Positions 25,855-35,715 are shown, counted from the first letter of the stretch. The stretch: 64,000 nt of DNA from Metabacillus_B sp050107715 (GCF_050107715.1 NZ_JBNILN010000001.1:434001-498000); one strand, 5' to 3'. Notes: generated from the sequence alone by a model not told the origin. A program made the numbers and translations.

Positions 25855-26745
25855 TTATTTGTACGTATCGCGGATTACTTTTGCTTTAGAAATAAAGCGG
25901 TCATTGAACATTTTGCGGGAAGTGGCTCCGTACATGTTGCCAATGGAGGCTTCTGTGTACTTAAGCTTCGAAATAAACTCACTGTACAGCTTTTTGCCTG
26001 CAGCCGTACGGTGCTGGCCTTTTAGAGCCATAGCCTTATAGTCACTGCCAAGTTTATCAAGAGCAAGGCCTTTTTTTACGGAGTCCAGCACATAAGCGGA
26101 ACGAAGCATGTTTGTATTAAAGCTCGCTGATGTACTTTTTCCTTTCAACCTATTGTATTCCCCTAATAGAGAGGAATCTAAACTATTAATTTTTGAAACA
26201 GAAGAGTACCTGGATTTTAGGTTTTTAAATAGTCTTTCAGAAGATGCTGTATAGTTTTCAACGGATGCGGCTTTAACCGTTGATAGACGGGAATGTCTTT
26301 TCGTTCCGACGTAAGCACTCTTCCAGTAGCTGTTGCTGAGTGAGCTGATCATGACACCCCTGGATGAAGAAGCGTGAATAAAGCTGTTGTTGCCAACGTA
26401 GATTCCTACATGGGATACTGTCGGTTTGCTTGTTGTCTTGAAAAATACGAGATCTCCTGCTGCTTTAGAAGTCACTTTTTTTGAATCGCTGGAATTGTAC
26501 AGACCATCTGCTGTACGCGGAAGCGAAATTCCCGCTTTATTGAATACATAGCCTACAAACCCGGAGCAATCAAACCCTGAAGGTGTTGTTCCGCCCCATT
26601 TGTATGGGACACCTATGTATTGTTTGCTTATATTAACGATATTATTTTCGATAGAAACAGAGGCAGCTTCGGCTTTAGTGGCGGGCAGATACGAACTGAA
26701 TAAAAGGGACGTTGCTAGTCCAAATGCAATAATCGGTTTTTTCAT
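25855..26745 (-). CDS. Secreted NlpC/P60 peptidoglycan hydrolase with C-terminal helical wall-binding-like module
   Basis: 296 residues. Signal peptide cleaved near AEAA (28). NlpC/P60 domain at about 33-150: catalytic C60 in PSGFDCSGFVGYVF, H112 in SHVGIYVG and H124. Such enzymes cut the gamma-D-Glu to diamino acid bond in wall peptides. Residues about 160-296 are helical and end with IGNMYGATSRKMFNDRFISK...RD, one copy of the module shared with the M14, 5'-nucleotidase and 316-aa proteins of this window. That tail probably targets the enzyme to the wall (inference). The ATG has AAAGGAGGAAG upstream. Monocistronic, with its own terminator. Confidence 0.92.
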   Translation of the reverse strand: MKKPIIAFGLATSLLFSSYLPATKAEAASVSIENNIVNISKQYIGVPYKWGGTTPSGFDCSGFVGYVFNKAGISLPRTADGLYNSSDSKKVTSKAAGDLVFFKTTSKPTVSHVGIYVGNNSFIHASSSRGVMISSLSNSYWKSAYVGTKRHSRLSTVKAASVENYTASSERLFKNLKSRYSSVSKINSLDSSLLGEYNRLKGKSTSASFNTNMLRSAYVLDSVKKGLALDKLGSDYKAMALKGQHRTAAGKKLYSEFISKLKYTEASIGNMYGATSRKMFNDRFISKAKVIRDTYK

Positions 26746-26921
26746 GTTCTTCCTCCTTTAGCACAAGATTAGTATACAGGACGGAGGAAGGAAGTAGTAT
26801 AACAGTTCTATTACATTATGCCCTTATATTACAAAAAGATTGCAATAAAGTGATATTACGATTAATTATGCTATTATTCTCCAAAAATCTCATACTTTAT
26901 TCGCCCGATCCTCAAATTACA

Positions 26922-26956
26922 TAAAAAAGAAGAAGGCCAAAAGACCTCCTTCTTTC
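26922..26956 (-). terminator. Terminator of the M14 carboxypeptidase gene
   Basis: On the minus strand AAAGAAGGAGGTC faces GGCCTTCTTCTTT (a few mismatches) with a TTTT loop, followed by TTTTTT. Confidence 0.8.
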
Positions 26957-26961
26957 CATAG

Positions 26962-28686
26962 TTATCTAATCTGGCTCTCTAATTGTTGCAGCACTGTTTC
27001 AAATCCCGGGATATCCGGGTACTGTCCTGGATATTTCTGGTTCCATTCCTTTTTAGAGGAAATCCCTCTTGCCTTAAGGCGGTCATAAACCGCAATCTTT
27101 TCATTTATCACAGTTTGAGAGGCGCCGGACTGCTTTAATCCTATGATCGACTTAAGCAATTTATATTGGGACATCTCAAATTGAATGGTATCTCTCGTGA
27201 TTTTAGCCGGCAGCAAATACTTTTCGCCGAAGAGATCCCGGACTTTTCGGGTATACACTTTACCAATTGCAATCTCTTCTTTTCTTAGCAGGTCAAGCAT
27301 TTTATGGTACTCATTCACAGCGGCATCGTTAAGCGTTCCCTTTTTCATAAACGACTCAACGTTCCAGCGCTGAATGGTGAGATCATCGCCTGATCTGACT
27401 GCTTCCATAAACGCTCCCGTTTTAGAATGAATCTGCTTCGCATCATTGATTTTACGCTGTGCGGTTTCACGGTAATACGAAGGCAGGGATGCTGCCAGCT
27501 GCTCCGCCTTTTTCAAGCCGGCGGCTGATGCAGAATAACGGTTTTCTAAAGTAGACATGATATACAGGTTCGCTGTTGATTGAATATTGGAAGAGTAGTA
27601 CGGTCTCAGTTTATAGGTGGAGCTCAAATAAGAACTGACCTGGGCCACTTTCGCATCATAGGTCTTGCCTTCCCTCTGCTGATAAAGATTGTACCCTTCC
27701 TTCGCTATGTAAAGGCCCACATCTTTATTCTCTTCCCAAATGCTATTGAAATTTTTTAGCGGTACATGTGTGTTCCCTGCATACGGTGAGATCTCCAGGG
27801 TAAAGGCAGGACGTTTTTTCACATGAAGGAACCAATCCGTGAAGCCCCCGCCTGAAGGATTAGGGCCTGGGTAAACGAGACGGTAGCCCGTCATTCTGCC
27901 AAGCTGCTTCGCATAATTTTGATCTCTCGTATAGCGTGATCCCGTCTGGTAAAAATTCCAGAAGAGGATTTCCCCGCTGGAATGATAGCTGACAGACATC
28001 TCCGCATCAATCGTTTTCAGGAAATTAAGAACCACCTTCACTTCAGCTGCGGATGCAGGACTTTTGCCTTTATAATTTTGCCAATACGGCTTTCCGGGAT
28101 TACTAACGATAGTGGACCATTTCGCATCATATTGGCGATTCAGGTCAACCCCTTTTCCATTCGCTTTCCAGCGTTTGAAATCATAGCTGCCCTCATTCAT
28201 TTTCAGGACTGCCGAACGATCACCAGCCGGAATCGAGTTAATGCCCGATTGCTGGAGCGTTACCCCGTCAGGATTGACCATCGGAATAAACCACATCGTC
28301 GTCTTATCAAGGATGGATCTCGCAGGCAAGCCATTAATGGATTTGTTGCCGTAATAAGCTTTTGCATACTGGTCAATCATGACCATATTGACACTGGTCG
28401 TCATCCATTCCCTTGCATGATGTGACCCATTTACAAAAACCTCAGCAGGCCCTTTCCCAATGGCAACCGCATAAATATCGCGTCCATACTCAGACTTTCC
28501 AACTGACTTATACCGGATTAATTCCGGATAAGAAGCCGCTAAAGCCTGAATGTCTCTTTTCATGATCTCGTACGTGTATGTCTGATTTCCATTCACAGAA
28601 AAAGAAGCAGCCGATGCTTTTCCGTCTTGAAAAAACACTCCCAAACAGCAAATAAAAAGGATCAATGATACAGCTAATTTTCTCAC
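26962..28686 (-). CDS. Secreted M14 zinc carboxypeptidase with C-terminal helical module
   Basis: The GTG at 28686 is 9 nt from AGAGG (574 aa); a GTG two codons earlier is too close. Signal peptide to about residue 27. M14 domain (about 33-335): zinc ligands H90 and E93 in NGSHHAREW, H235 in SYHSSGE, catalytic E298 in FTLEISPYAGN, with GVDLNRQYD for substrate binding. It probably trims peptides or wall-peptide tails outside the cell (gamma-D-glutamyl-type activity is possible). The C-terminal 235 residues are helical with the shared IGKVYTRKVRDLFGEKYL-PAK motif near 480. Monocistronic, between the NlpC/P60 gene and repeat cluster 2. Confidence 0.93.
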   Translation of the reverse strand: MRKLAVSLILFICCLGVFFQDGKASAASFSVNGNQTYTYEIMKRDIQALAASYPELIRYKSVGKSEYGRDIYAVAIGKGPAEVFVNGSHHAREWMTTSVNMVMIDQYAKAYYGNKSINGLPARSILDKTTMWFIPMVNPDGVTLQQSGINSIPAGDRSAVLKMNEGSYDFKRWKANGKGVDLNRQYDAKWSTIVSNPGKPYWQNYKGKSPASAAEVKVVLNFLKTIDAEMSVSYHSSGEILFWNFYQTGSRYTRDQNYAKQLGRMTGYRLVYPGPNPSGGGFTDWFLHVKKRPAFTLEISPYAGNTHVPLKNFNSIWEENKDVGLYIAKEGYNLYQQREGKTYDAKVAQVSSYLSSTYKLRPYYSSNIQSTANLYIMSTLENRYSASAAGLKKAEQLAASLPSYYRETAQRKINDAKQIHSKTGAFMEAVRSGDDLTIQRWNVESFMKKGTLNDAAVNEYHKMLDLLRKEEIAIGKVYTRKVRDLFGEKYLLPAKITRDTIQFEMSQYKLLKSIIGLKQSGASQTVINEKIAVYDRLKARGISSKKEWNQKYPGQYPDIPGFETVLQQLESQIR

Positions 28687-28744
28687 ATTCACATTCCTCT
28701 CAGCTTTTTCTATCTCTCTAATAATCTACCATTAAACCAATACA

Positions 28745-29828
28745 TTTCCAGACTTGACTTCATCTGTGAAACGTTGTAAACGGTTAGAAAGTTGCAGAGG
28801 ATTGCCGGGGCGGGGGCGGCGGTGACGGATGGCGAGGGCGGGGATGGCGGACGGGGGCTGGTGACGGATGGCGAGGGCGAGGGCGGATGGAATTGCGGGG
28901 CGGGGTCTGGCCCGCTCCGCTTCACCGTAAGTGGGGACAGAGACCGTTATCCGCCAGCCCTTGCGCGGGAAGGGGTTTGACTGCCGGTGCCGGAGCTTTA
29001 GCCTGCTAATGGACTGCGGGCCAGGCACGGTGCCCGACCCCACTTGCTTCACCGCATGTGGGGTCAGAGACCTGGTACCACAAACCCATGGCGCTGTAAG
29101 AGTCGTAGAGGCGGTGCCGGAGCTTTCGTGCTTTAGCAGAGCGGGGGTCGGAGGCAGCCAGGCCGCAGGTTCAATATTTAAAGGGTCTGGCCCGCTCCGC
29201 TTCACCGTAAGTGGGGACAGAGACCGGGATCCGCCATGCCTTGGGCGGGAAGGGGTTTGACTGCCGGTGCCGGAGCTTTAGCCTGCTAATGGACTGCGGG
29301 TCAGGCACGTTGCCTGACCCCACTTGCTTCACCGCATGTGGGGTCAGAGACCTCGTGCCGTAAACCCTGGGCGCTGTAAGAGTCGTAGAGACGGTGCCGG
29401 AGCTTTCGTGCTTTAGCAGAGTGGGGGTCGGAGGCAGGAAGGCTGCAGGTGCGATATTTGAAGGGGCGGAAGCAGCGAGACTCCAGGTGCAATATTTGAA
29501 GGGGCGGAGGAAGCGAGACTCCTGGCGCAAGTGGTGAAGATCTTGAAGGGCAGTACAGTGCCTCCGACCCCCGGTACGGTGAAGCATCAGGGGACAGAGA
29601 CAGACGTCTCTCTTCCCTTTCATACCAACGCTTCTGGCGATTGGGGGACGGAGTGAGTCTAGTAGACATAATCGGGGTCGGAGGCAGCGACCAGCGACCC
29701 TGCAGGTGCAATGTTCGAAGAGTCTGGAGGAAGCCAGGCTGCAAGCACGATATTTGAGCGGAGATCGGAGGCACAGAACAAAAACCGCAACAAGAAATCT
29801 TGAAAAGCCGTCTTTCGCACGCTAGGTA
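28745..29828. repeat. REP-like mosaic repeat cluster 2
   Basis: Non-coding. The left edge (28795-28895) is a G-rich tract with GGTGACGGATGGCGAGGGCG repeated. Two near-identical 280-bp units then follow in tandem, 28903-29182 and 29183-29470, each carrying a class B palindrome, GTGCCGGAGCTTT and GTGGGGTCAGAGACC modules. The remainder holds degenerate GCAATATTTGAAGGGGCGG units and half of a class A palindrome with GTAGACATAAT near 29660-29690. Frames on both strands are compositional artefacts. Confidence 0.88.
28903..29470. repeat. Tandem duplication of a 280-bp repeat unit
   Basis: The stretch from GGGTCTGGCCCGCTCCGC at 28903 is repeated from 29183 with scattered changes. Inside it the class B palindrome differs between copies (GGCCAGG versus GGTCAGG) with matching changes in the opposite arm in the second copy. 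Confidence 0.9.
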
Positions 29829-29860
29829 CAAAAAAACCCCGGCAGCATTCACCCGGGGTC
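29829..29860 (-). terminator. Terminator of the beta-propeller gene
   Basis: On the minus strand ACCCCGG pairs with CCGGGGT around a 10-nt loop, followed by TTTTTTT; it starts a few bases after the stop codon. Confidence 0.9.
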
Positions 29861-29863
29861 AAA

Positions 29864-32431
29864 TTAGTTTTTCTTATAGGTCATGGTGCGTTTGTTGTAT
29901 TCCAGATAGTAGCCGTTGCCTAAGATCAGTTTGTTTCCTTCTGTTTTGACGATTTCAAATTTTTCTCCTGCCTGGAGCTTGAAGATTGGAAGGTTTTCGC
30001 CGTATTGGAACATCATGGAGTTGCTATTCAGCTCTACTGTTCCGATGGAAAAAGTTACAGCGCCATTTTTCTGGATTTTGTAGCCTTCTCCAACGTCGTA
30101 GCTTTGATCATCGTAGCTGTAAACCTTCATATTTTCACCGGGCTTCAGCGTCCGGTATACGGAGCCGTCGGGTTTGAGAATGGCAGCCTCTCCCATTGCG
30201 TATACTCTTCCGACGTATGCGGATACCTTGTGGGGCTCGTTATAAATATAGTAGTCGTTCCCTATATGGTAATAGTTTTTATACGTTCCATATACACGGT
30301 ACGAAGAGTCGGCCTTTAGCTGTTTGACCGGCACCATGGTGGAGCCTTTTTTCCGATAGAGAAGAATGGTGTGCTCGGAATAGACTCTTGCGACCGGAAA
30401 GGAAGAGTTGGTGGATGAGACATTCGGCAGGGTGAGCTCTCCCGGTGTTAGGATATGATCCTTTGTTAAATCCTCCGGCCGGATTTTCCATAGGTTGGAC
30501 CGGCTGTTGTAATAGAGATTTCCTTGGCTGTCGTTGGCTAGCTGGAATACATCACTTGTCCGGTAGCTTGTGATTTCCAGGCTCTCGATATCCACCTTGA
30601 ACAGCATTCCCTGGAATGTTCCGTACAGGTTTTTGCCCGATGGGTCGAGGAGCAGGCTTTCGGTTTTGTACATGCCTTTGATCTGGTTTGGTGTGATTGG
30701 ATATAAGCTTGGTTTTTCCTTTTCAGGGTCGTAGACAAGCAGTTTATTGTCGACGATTCCCCACAGCCTTCCATCGGGTGTGATTGTTAAGGCTGAAATC
30801 TTTACGGCATAGCCGCCCGGAAGCTGAATGACTTTTTTTCTGTATTTGGGGCTGTTTGTGTCAACAGCATAAAGCTGTGCGCTTTTGTTGGACAGGTTTC
30901 CGCTGCCGTCATAGGCGCTGGTCGCAAAATACAGGATGTCTTTTTGTTCGCTGTAAACCATGGCGGACGCACTTTGATTGTAGGAGAGTTTTTCTTTATA
31001 AGAAATTTTTCGTTTGTTCACATCATAGACGAGGAACATTCCTGTTTTTTCTCCGCGTTTCGGAATGGTTCCGGCGTAAAGTCTTTCTTTTTCTTCGTCT
31101 CCTGCCAGCGCCTTTGGACGGTCCTGCCCGCTGTCTCCGAGATTGATGATTCTTTTAGGATTTTCTCCCGGTACCCAGTTTTTGGCGGTATCGTATTCAT
31201 AGAGGATGGCGTTCGGATAGACTCCAAAATACATTTTCTTTCCAACGGACGCCATGTCCTCCACCTGGCCGACGCCTTTGTACATTTTTGTTTCTTTGGA
31301 TTCAGGGTTGTACACTCCCAGCTTTCCGGAGATAAAGCCGGAGCTGTAGATGTTTCCGTTAACTCCCTGGCCGACGTTATAAATATCCACAGCCTGGGAA
31401 GGGAGATTGAGCATGGTGTCCTTGTATTTATCTTCTTTTAAATGATATTGATAAAACTTCCCTCCGTTTGCCGAGAGGCCGACAAGCTTAGGCTGACCGT
31501 CTATCGAAATGATATCCAGAGAAGCGGCTGTTGCCGGTAGATCTGAATTGACTTCCTTGCTTTTTCCGTCCTTTGGATTCAGCTCGTACAGCTTTTTCTT
31601 ATAGCTGTAAAAAACTGTATCCCCGTCCCATGCTTGGGAGATCCCTCTGGAATCCGCAGGGATTTCATGCTCAACCTGATCATTTTTCGTGTTTATGACT
31701 AAAAGCATACTTTGGTTTTCCATCTTGGCATAGACTCTTCCGCGGGATAAATTCAGGTCGTACACGGATGCATCCTTTTGATACTTTTCCGGAAGGATGT
31801 TTGTCTTCTGGTTTGTGTCCAGATCCCATTTTATCAGGGCGGCAGGAGATCCTACCCCTACATAAAGAGTGTTTGTTTTTTCATCGTATTCGACACTTCT
31901 CGCGTACCGCCGGCCTTTCATTACCCCTCCGAGACTTTTAAAGCCTTCTTCTTCGCTGTAAGTAATAACAGATCCGCCATAGGAGGTTACCCCAAAAATC
32001 CGGTTGGACTTTTTATCGTACGTTAAATCCCAAATGGTGGTGTTGGAAGTGGTGGTTGCTTTTCCAAGATCCGTAATTTCTTTCGTTTCCGGATCGTAGC
32101 GGTACAGATGCTCATTCGGGGTGGATCCAACCCAGACACGGTGCTGGGGATCTATTTCAATGGACCAGGCCGCAGAAGCGCCCGGGAGTGTTTCAATATC
32201 CACGATTTTCTCTGTCTGAAGGTCAATCACTGCAAGCTTGGCAGGCTCACCCTGCAGCAGGGCGTAAAAACGAGGCTGGCCATATTGATCGAGTCCCGCC
32301 TTTCCGCGTATCACATTTACATACTTAACCTGAGGACCAAGGTTCTCAAAAGGTCCTCCTGTGGCCGATGCAGGAAAGGTCAGCAATGAAATGAGGAGCA
32401 AAAACGAAAAAAATAATCGAAGTAACTTCAT
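29864..32431 (-). CDS. Large secreted beta-propeller protein (855 aa)
   Basis: Signal peptide to about residue 24 (ASATGG). Residues about 40-640 consist of repeated beta-blade-like units of 40-55 residues with patterns such as YDPETKEITDLG, WDLDTNQKTNIL, YNPESKETKMYKG and YDPEKEKPSLYP, as in SMP-30/YVTN-type propellers, enough for two propellers. The last 170 residues contain three short repeats (YHIGNDYYIYN, YDVGEGYKIQKN, LILGNGYYLEYN), probably small beta modules for surface attachment. No catalytic motif was recognised. Start ATG with GGAGG upstream. It may bind a ligand or polysaccharide at the surface; that is a guess from the fold. Confidence 0.75.
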   Translation of the reverse strand: MKLLRLFFSFLLLISLLTFPASATGGPFENLGPQVKYVNVIRGKAGLDQYGQPRFYALLQGEPAKLAVIDLQTEKIVDIETLPGASAAWSIEIDPQHRVWVGSTPNEHLYRYDPETKEITDLGKATTTSNTTIWDLTYDKKSNRIFGVTSYGGSVITYSEEEGFKSLGGVMKGRRYARSVEYDEKTNTLYVGVGSPAALIKWDLDTNQKTNILPEKYQKDASVYDLNLSRGRVYAKMENQSMLLVINTKNDQVEHEIPADSRGISQAWDGDTVFYSYKKKLYELNPKDGKSKEVNSDLPATAASLDIISIDGQPKLVGLSANGGKFYQYHLKEDKYKDTMLNLPSQAVDIYNVGQGVNGNIYSSGFISGKLGVYNPESKETKMYKGVGQVEDMASVGKKMYFGVYPNAILYEYDTAKNWVPGENPKRIINLGDSGQDRPKALAGDEEKERLYAGTIPKRGEKTGMFLVYDVNKRKISYKEKLSYNQSASAMVYSEQKDILYFATSAYDGSGNLSNKSAQLYAVDTNSPKYRKKVIQLPGGYAVKISALTITPDGRLWGIVDNKLLVYDPEKEKPSLYPITPNQIKGMYKTESLLLDPSGKNLYGTFQGMLFKVDIESLEITSYRTSDVFQLANDSQGNLYYNSRSNLWKIRPEDLTKDHILTPGELTLPNVSSTNSSFPVARVYSEHTILLYRKKGSTMVPVKQLKADSSYRVYGTYKNYYHIGNDYYIYNEPHKVSAYVGRVYAMGEAAILKPDGSVYRTLKPGENMKVYSYDDQSYDVGEGYKIQKNGAVTFSIGTVELNSNSMMFQYGENLPIFKLQAGEKFEIVKTEGNKLILGNGYYLEYNKRTMTYKKN

Positions 32432-32620
32432 GAAAATCCTCCATAACGATCAATATTGCATCATTGGATCTTTCAACTATGTTCTGCATTCAGCTGAAAA
32501 ATTATGTCAAAATCGTGCAAGGTCCGGAGAAATATTCAGCTTGAAACAAGCAGCTGACCGTAAAAAAACACAAAAGCCCGTGAGATTCTACCTTCTGTTT
32601 TATCGCATGGTCCTGTTTCC

Positions 32621-33022
32621 TTAATGATATAACCCTTTGCTGTCTGTGTCACTGTTTACCCATAAAGAATAATTCAGCAAAGAAAAGTCGGCTTGCCGGA
32701 AAGAGCCCTCTGACTGGTCAAAAAGACTTTCCAGTATTTTCACATCTTCCTTCAGTCTTTTTATAGAGGTGTAGGCCTTTCGTTTTTGGCTGGAATGGAG
32801 GTGGAAGTGGATGTACTCCCTGATGATGGTTTCATCAATATGCTTTCCGCTGGTCAAATTTGTGTAGTTAATATAATACTGGCTGAACAATTCCAGCGCT
32901 TCCTCTGTCTTCGGGTTCCGTTTGATGTTTTTCTCTTTCATTAAACCCGTCAGTTCCCGCCTTAAAGTCTGATACCTTAATTGTTTGTTGTTTCGAATTC
33001 TCATGTTCGGTTCCCGATACAA
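32621..33022 (-). CDS. swrA: Swarming motility regulator SwrA homologue
   Basis: The middle and end align by eye with B. subtilis SwrA: FSQYYINYTN against FSRYLVNYTN, then IDETIIREYIHFHL, IKRLKEDVKILESLFD, and DFSLLNYSLW against DFSLSNVTLW. SwrA binds DegU and switches the fla/che promoter to activation, driving swarming. A TTG at 33022 has a strong GGAGG 8 nt upstream (133 aa). The ATG at 33004 gives 127 aa and aligns better with the B. subtilis N-terminus but has a weak ribosome site. The DegS-DegU pair it would partner is 21 kb away in this window. It is intact, without the frameshift known from domesticated B. subtilis. Confidence 0.82.
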   Translation of the reverse strand: MYREPNMRIRNNKQLRYQTLRRELTGLMKEKNIKRNPKTEEALELFSQYYINYTNLTSGKHIDETIIREYIHFHLHSSQKRKAYTSIKRLKEDVKILESLFDQSEGSFRQADFSLLNYSLWVNSDTDSKGLYH

Positions 33023-33342
33023 TGGCTGATCCTCCATCAAAGTTCATTTTGTTCTCGAATGTCTGGGATGATCTACATTGAGACGAAAGCCATCTTTTTC
33101 TGAAAGGCTTCGTTAAACACGGCAGGCGGATTCGCTCTTGCCAGGTTAGCGGCAGCGGGTGAAAACCAAATGTGTGTTTGAACATAGCCTTTCCGAATTG
33201 CAATTGGCAGCCTGACAATCCTGGCATGAATGCTTTAGACTCATGGCTTTGCGTCCTTATCTTTCAACAAGTTTGCCTTTTACGTCTGCTCCAGCTTCCC
33301 TGAACACGAGGACTATTATACTACAAATGATCCGGGAACCGT
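33023..33342. other. Gap upstream of swrA
   Basis: No gene supported. A TAGTATAAT (-10-like, minus strand) lies at about 33313-33321 and could drive swrA, with no good -35 at the right distance, as for an activator-dependent promoter. Confidence 0.4.
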
Positions 33343-33370
33343 AAAAAAGGCTGGCAATTTAGCCAGCCTT
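33343..33370 (-). terminator. Terminator of the 5'-nucleotidase gene
   Basis: On the minus strand AAGGCTGGC pairs with GCCAGCCTT around a 6-nt loop, followed by TTTTTT. Confidence 0.95.
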
Positions 33371-33384
33371 TTCCTAAAATGCCA

Positions 33385-35715
33385 TTATTGCTGTGAAGCG
33401 GCGTCCGTGATGCGTCCTTCTCCGCCTTCTTTAATCTCTGGATTCGTTTTTACGTACTCGCTGAATGTTTCCCAGTCTACGTAGCCAGGCTCGCTTACAC
33501 GGCCTTCTCCGTATGCATTTTCAAATACAGTGTAGTTGTCTCCGCCTGCAGCTGTAAAGGTGTTGGTCGCTACTTTGTACATTTTTTCAGGGTCAAGAGC
33601 GGCATAAGCATCTCCGTCTCCTTTCACTTGAACGTCTGTGACACGTTCTCCGGCAGGTTTTGTGCTGTCATACGTGAACTTCATGCCGGCAACCTGAAGG
33701 AATGCACCGGATTGAGCTGGCGCCGTATCGACACTGTGCTCCAGAGCTTCTTTAATTTCTGAGCCCTTTAAGTCCATGATGGCCAAGGAGTTTCCGAAAG
33801 GCATAACGGTCAGGATTTCACCCATCGTAATGGTTCCCTGATCAATGGAAGCACGAATTCCGCCGCCATTTTGAAGAGCGATTACAGTATCAGGGTCGAT
33901 TGTTTTCGCTTTCGCAAGCATACCGTCGGTGATCAGGTTTCCTAGGTTCGTTTCTTTTGTTCGGACATTATCACGTGCACCGTCAAGAGCAACAGGTGTC
34001 TCGGCTACCTCTTCGTTTTTCACTTCTTCGATTTGAGGCTTGTACTTATTAACAATTTCCATCGCTTCAGCATCATCTGCTTTCGCGCTTACATCAATCA
34101 ATTGCCCTTCGTGTGAAATCACTTTTCCCATGTAGTCAAATTCCACATCAAGAGATCCAAGGAAGTCGCTGTACTGGTAAGCCTGAACGATTACAGTCGG
34201 TTCTTCTCCTGTTTTGTCAAAGACAGGTTCATCAAGACGTGTATGGGAGTGGCCGCCTACGATGACATCCAATCCTTCTACTTCCTTCGCAAGGGTTACA
34301 TCGTTGTCGCCGCCGCCATCTTCATATCCAATGTGAGTAAGGGCAACAATTTTGTTGATTCCTTTTCCTTCAAGCTCTGCTACTGCTTTTTTCGCTTCTG
34401 CGATGTAGTCCTCGAATTTCACGCCTTCTCCCGGGCTGGAGATAGTCGCTGTCTCAGCAGTCGTCAAACCAATGATTCCCACTTCTTCGCCATTGACTTC
34501 TTTTACGATGGCGCTGTAGGATTTTCCGTCTTCAGGAGCTTCGGAAATCGTATCGCTGTGAAGGTTTTTCATGTTTGCATCATTTGAGAAATCTACGTTT
34601 GCACTGACAAATGGAAATTCAGCTTTTTCTACGAAACGGGCCAAAGGCTCTGTTCCAAGATCAAATTCATGGTTTCCGTACACCATCGCATCGTAGCCTG
34701 CAAGATTCATAAGCTCAAGGTCTGCTTGTCCCTTAAATTCGTTGAAATATAGAGTTCCAGAGAAAACATCGCCGGCATCAAGAAGAAGGGAGTTTTCTTT
34801 CGCCTCTCTCATTTCTTTAATAGCTGTAATTCTTTTTGGAGCTTTTTCAACATTTGCATGTGTATCGTTGGAATGAAGGATGGATAGATCGAAGCTTGCA
34901 AACGCAGCGTCAATCTCTTCTTTCAGGCGCTCGATTTCCTCCATGATGGCAGGATCAATGTTTTCTTCTACCTTGTCTGCATCCTTCTTCAGTTCTGCAG
35001 AGTTCGGGAATAGGGCTAAAAGTGCGTTTGTAATTTCCTGATCCTTTTCTTCCAGCTTCTCTGAAATTTCGATCATTTTAAGTGCAGCTTCTTTATCATT
35101 GTCAGAAATAGCCTGATCTGCTTTTAGATTGTATTTGAACTGAGTAAGGTCAAAGCCAACCAGCTGATAAGCTACCTTTGCAGGAAGGATGTATTCGGAT
35201 CCCATCGCTTCGCGGACATTGGAGCGGTATACTTTTCCGACGAGCTTGCCGTAGTTTTCGGTTTGATCAATCAGGTCAAAATACGCGGACTGCATTTCTT
35301 TGCTTGGAGTTTCGCTGTATTGTGCGCGGAAATCATTGGTGGCCCGCTTAAGTTTTTCTCCGTATCTTACAGCATCGAAGTAATAGGCGGCGCGCATTTG
35401 ACGCTCAACAGCCATTTCAAGGCGTTCTCTAAGAATGCGTTTGATCCGCGGGCTGGACACTTCATTAATAACGTCCCAGCCTTCTTCGATTGCATCCTTG
35501 GTCAAGTTGTATCTCGCTTCGAATTCAGGAGTGATTTCAGGTCCGTTCGGGGTAACATTGGTGTAGTATCTATGCAGGGAGCTTGCAAGAGTTTCGGCTT
35601 TATGTACGGTTTTTGACGCGAAAGTGCCTGTGGCAGCGGATGCCGGTGTGGCTGCTAAACCAGAAGAAAGTACGGCAGCTGCAATACCCGCAGTTAGTGC
35701 TTTGCTTTTGAACAT
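33385..35715 (-). CDS. Secreted 5'-nucleotidase/phosphoesterase with N-terminal helical module
   Basis: 776 residues. Signal peptide to about residue 28. Residues 35-270 are entirely helical and contain the shared module (GKVYRSNVREAMGSEYILPAK near 160-180, then FDLTQF). The metallophosphoesterase domain starts at 277: D284 and H286 (SNDTHAN), D313 (DAGDVFSG), N348-H349 (GNHEFD), H461, and H489/H491 (GGHSH). The 5'-nucleotidase C-terminal domain (about 575-765) has NGGGIRASID and GDNYTVF. It hydrolyses extracellular nucleotides or similar phosphoesters. The helical part, N-terminal here but C-terminal in the peptidases, is a mobile domain, probably for wall binding. Confidence 0.93.
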   Translation of the reverse strand: MFKSKALTAGIAAAVLSSGLAATPASAATGTFASKTVHKAETLASSLHRYYTNVTPNGPEITPEFEARYNLTKDAIEEGWDVINEVSSPRIKRILRERLEMAVERQMRAAYYFDAVRYGEKLKRATNDFRAQYSETPSKEMQSAYFDLIDQTENYGKLVGKVYRSNVREAMGSEYILPAKVAYQLVGFDLTQFKYNLKADQAISDNDKEAALKMIEISEKLEEKDQEITNALLALFPNSAELKKDADKVEENIDPAIMEEIERLKEEIDAAFASFDLSILHSNDTHANVEKAPKRITAIKEMREAKENSLLLDAGDVFSGTLYFNEFKGQADLELMNLAGYDAMVYGNHEFDLGTEPLARFVEKAEFPFVSANVDFSNDANMKNLHSDTISEAPEDGKSYSAIVKEVNGEEVGIIGLTTAETATISSPGEGVKFEDYIAEAKKAVAELEGKGINKIVALTHIGYEDGGGDNDVTLAKEVEGLDVIVGGHSHTRLDEPVFDKTGEEPTVIVQAYQYSDFLGSLDVEFDYMGKVISHEGQLIDVSAKADDAEAMEIVNKYKPQIEEVKNEEVAETPVALDGARDNVRTKETNLGNLITDGMLAKAKTIDPDTVIALQNGGGIRASIDQGTITMGEILTVMPFGNSLAIMDLKGSEIKEALEHSVDTAPAQSGAFLQVAGMKFTYDSTKPAGERVTDVQVKGDGDAYAALDPEKMYKVATNTFTAAGGDNYTVFENAYGEGRVSEPGYVDWETFSEYVKTNPEIKEGGEGRITDAASQQ

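Noticed and set aside
28732..29852. Several long frames on both strands between the M14 and propeller genes
   Set aside because: They coincide with the 280-bp tandem units and have repeated, low-complexity translations; GC-rich DNA lacks stops.
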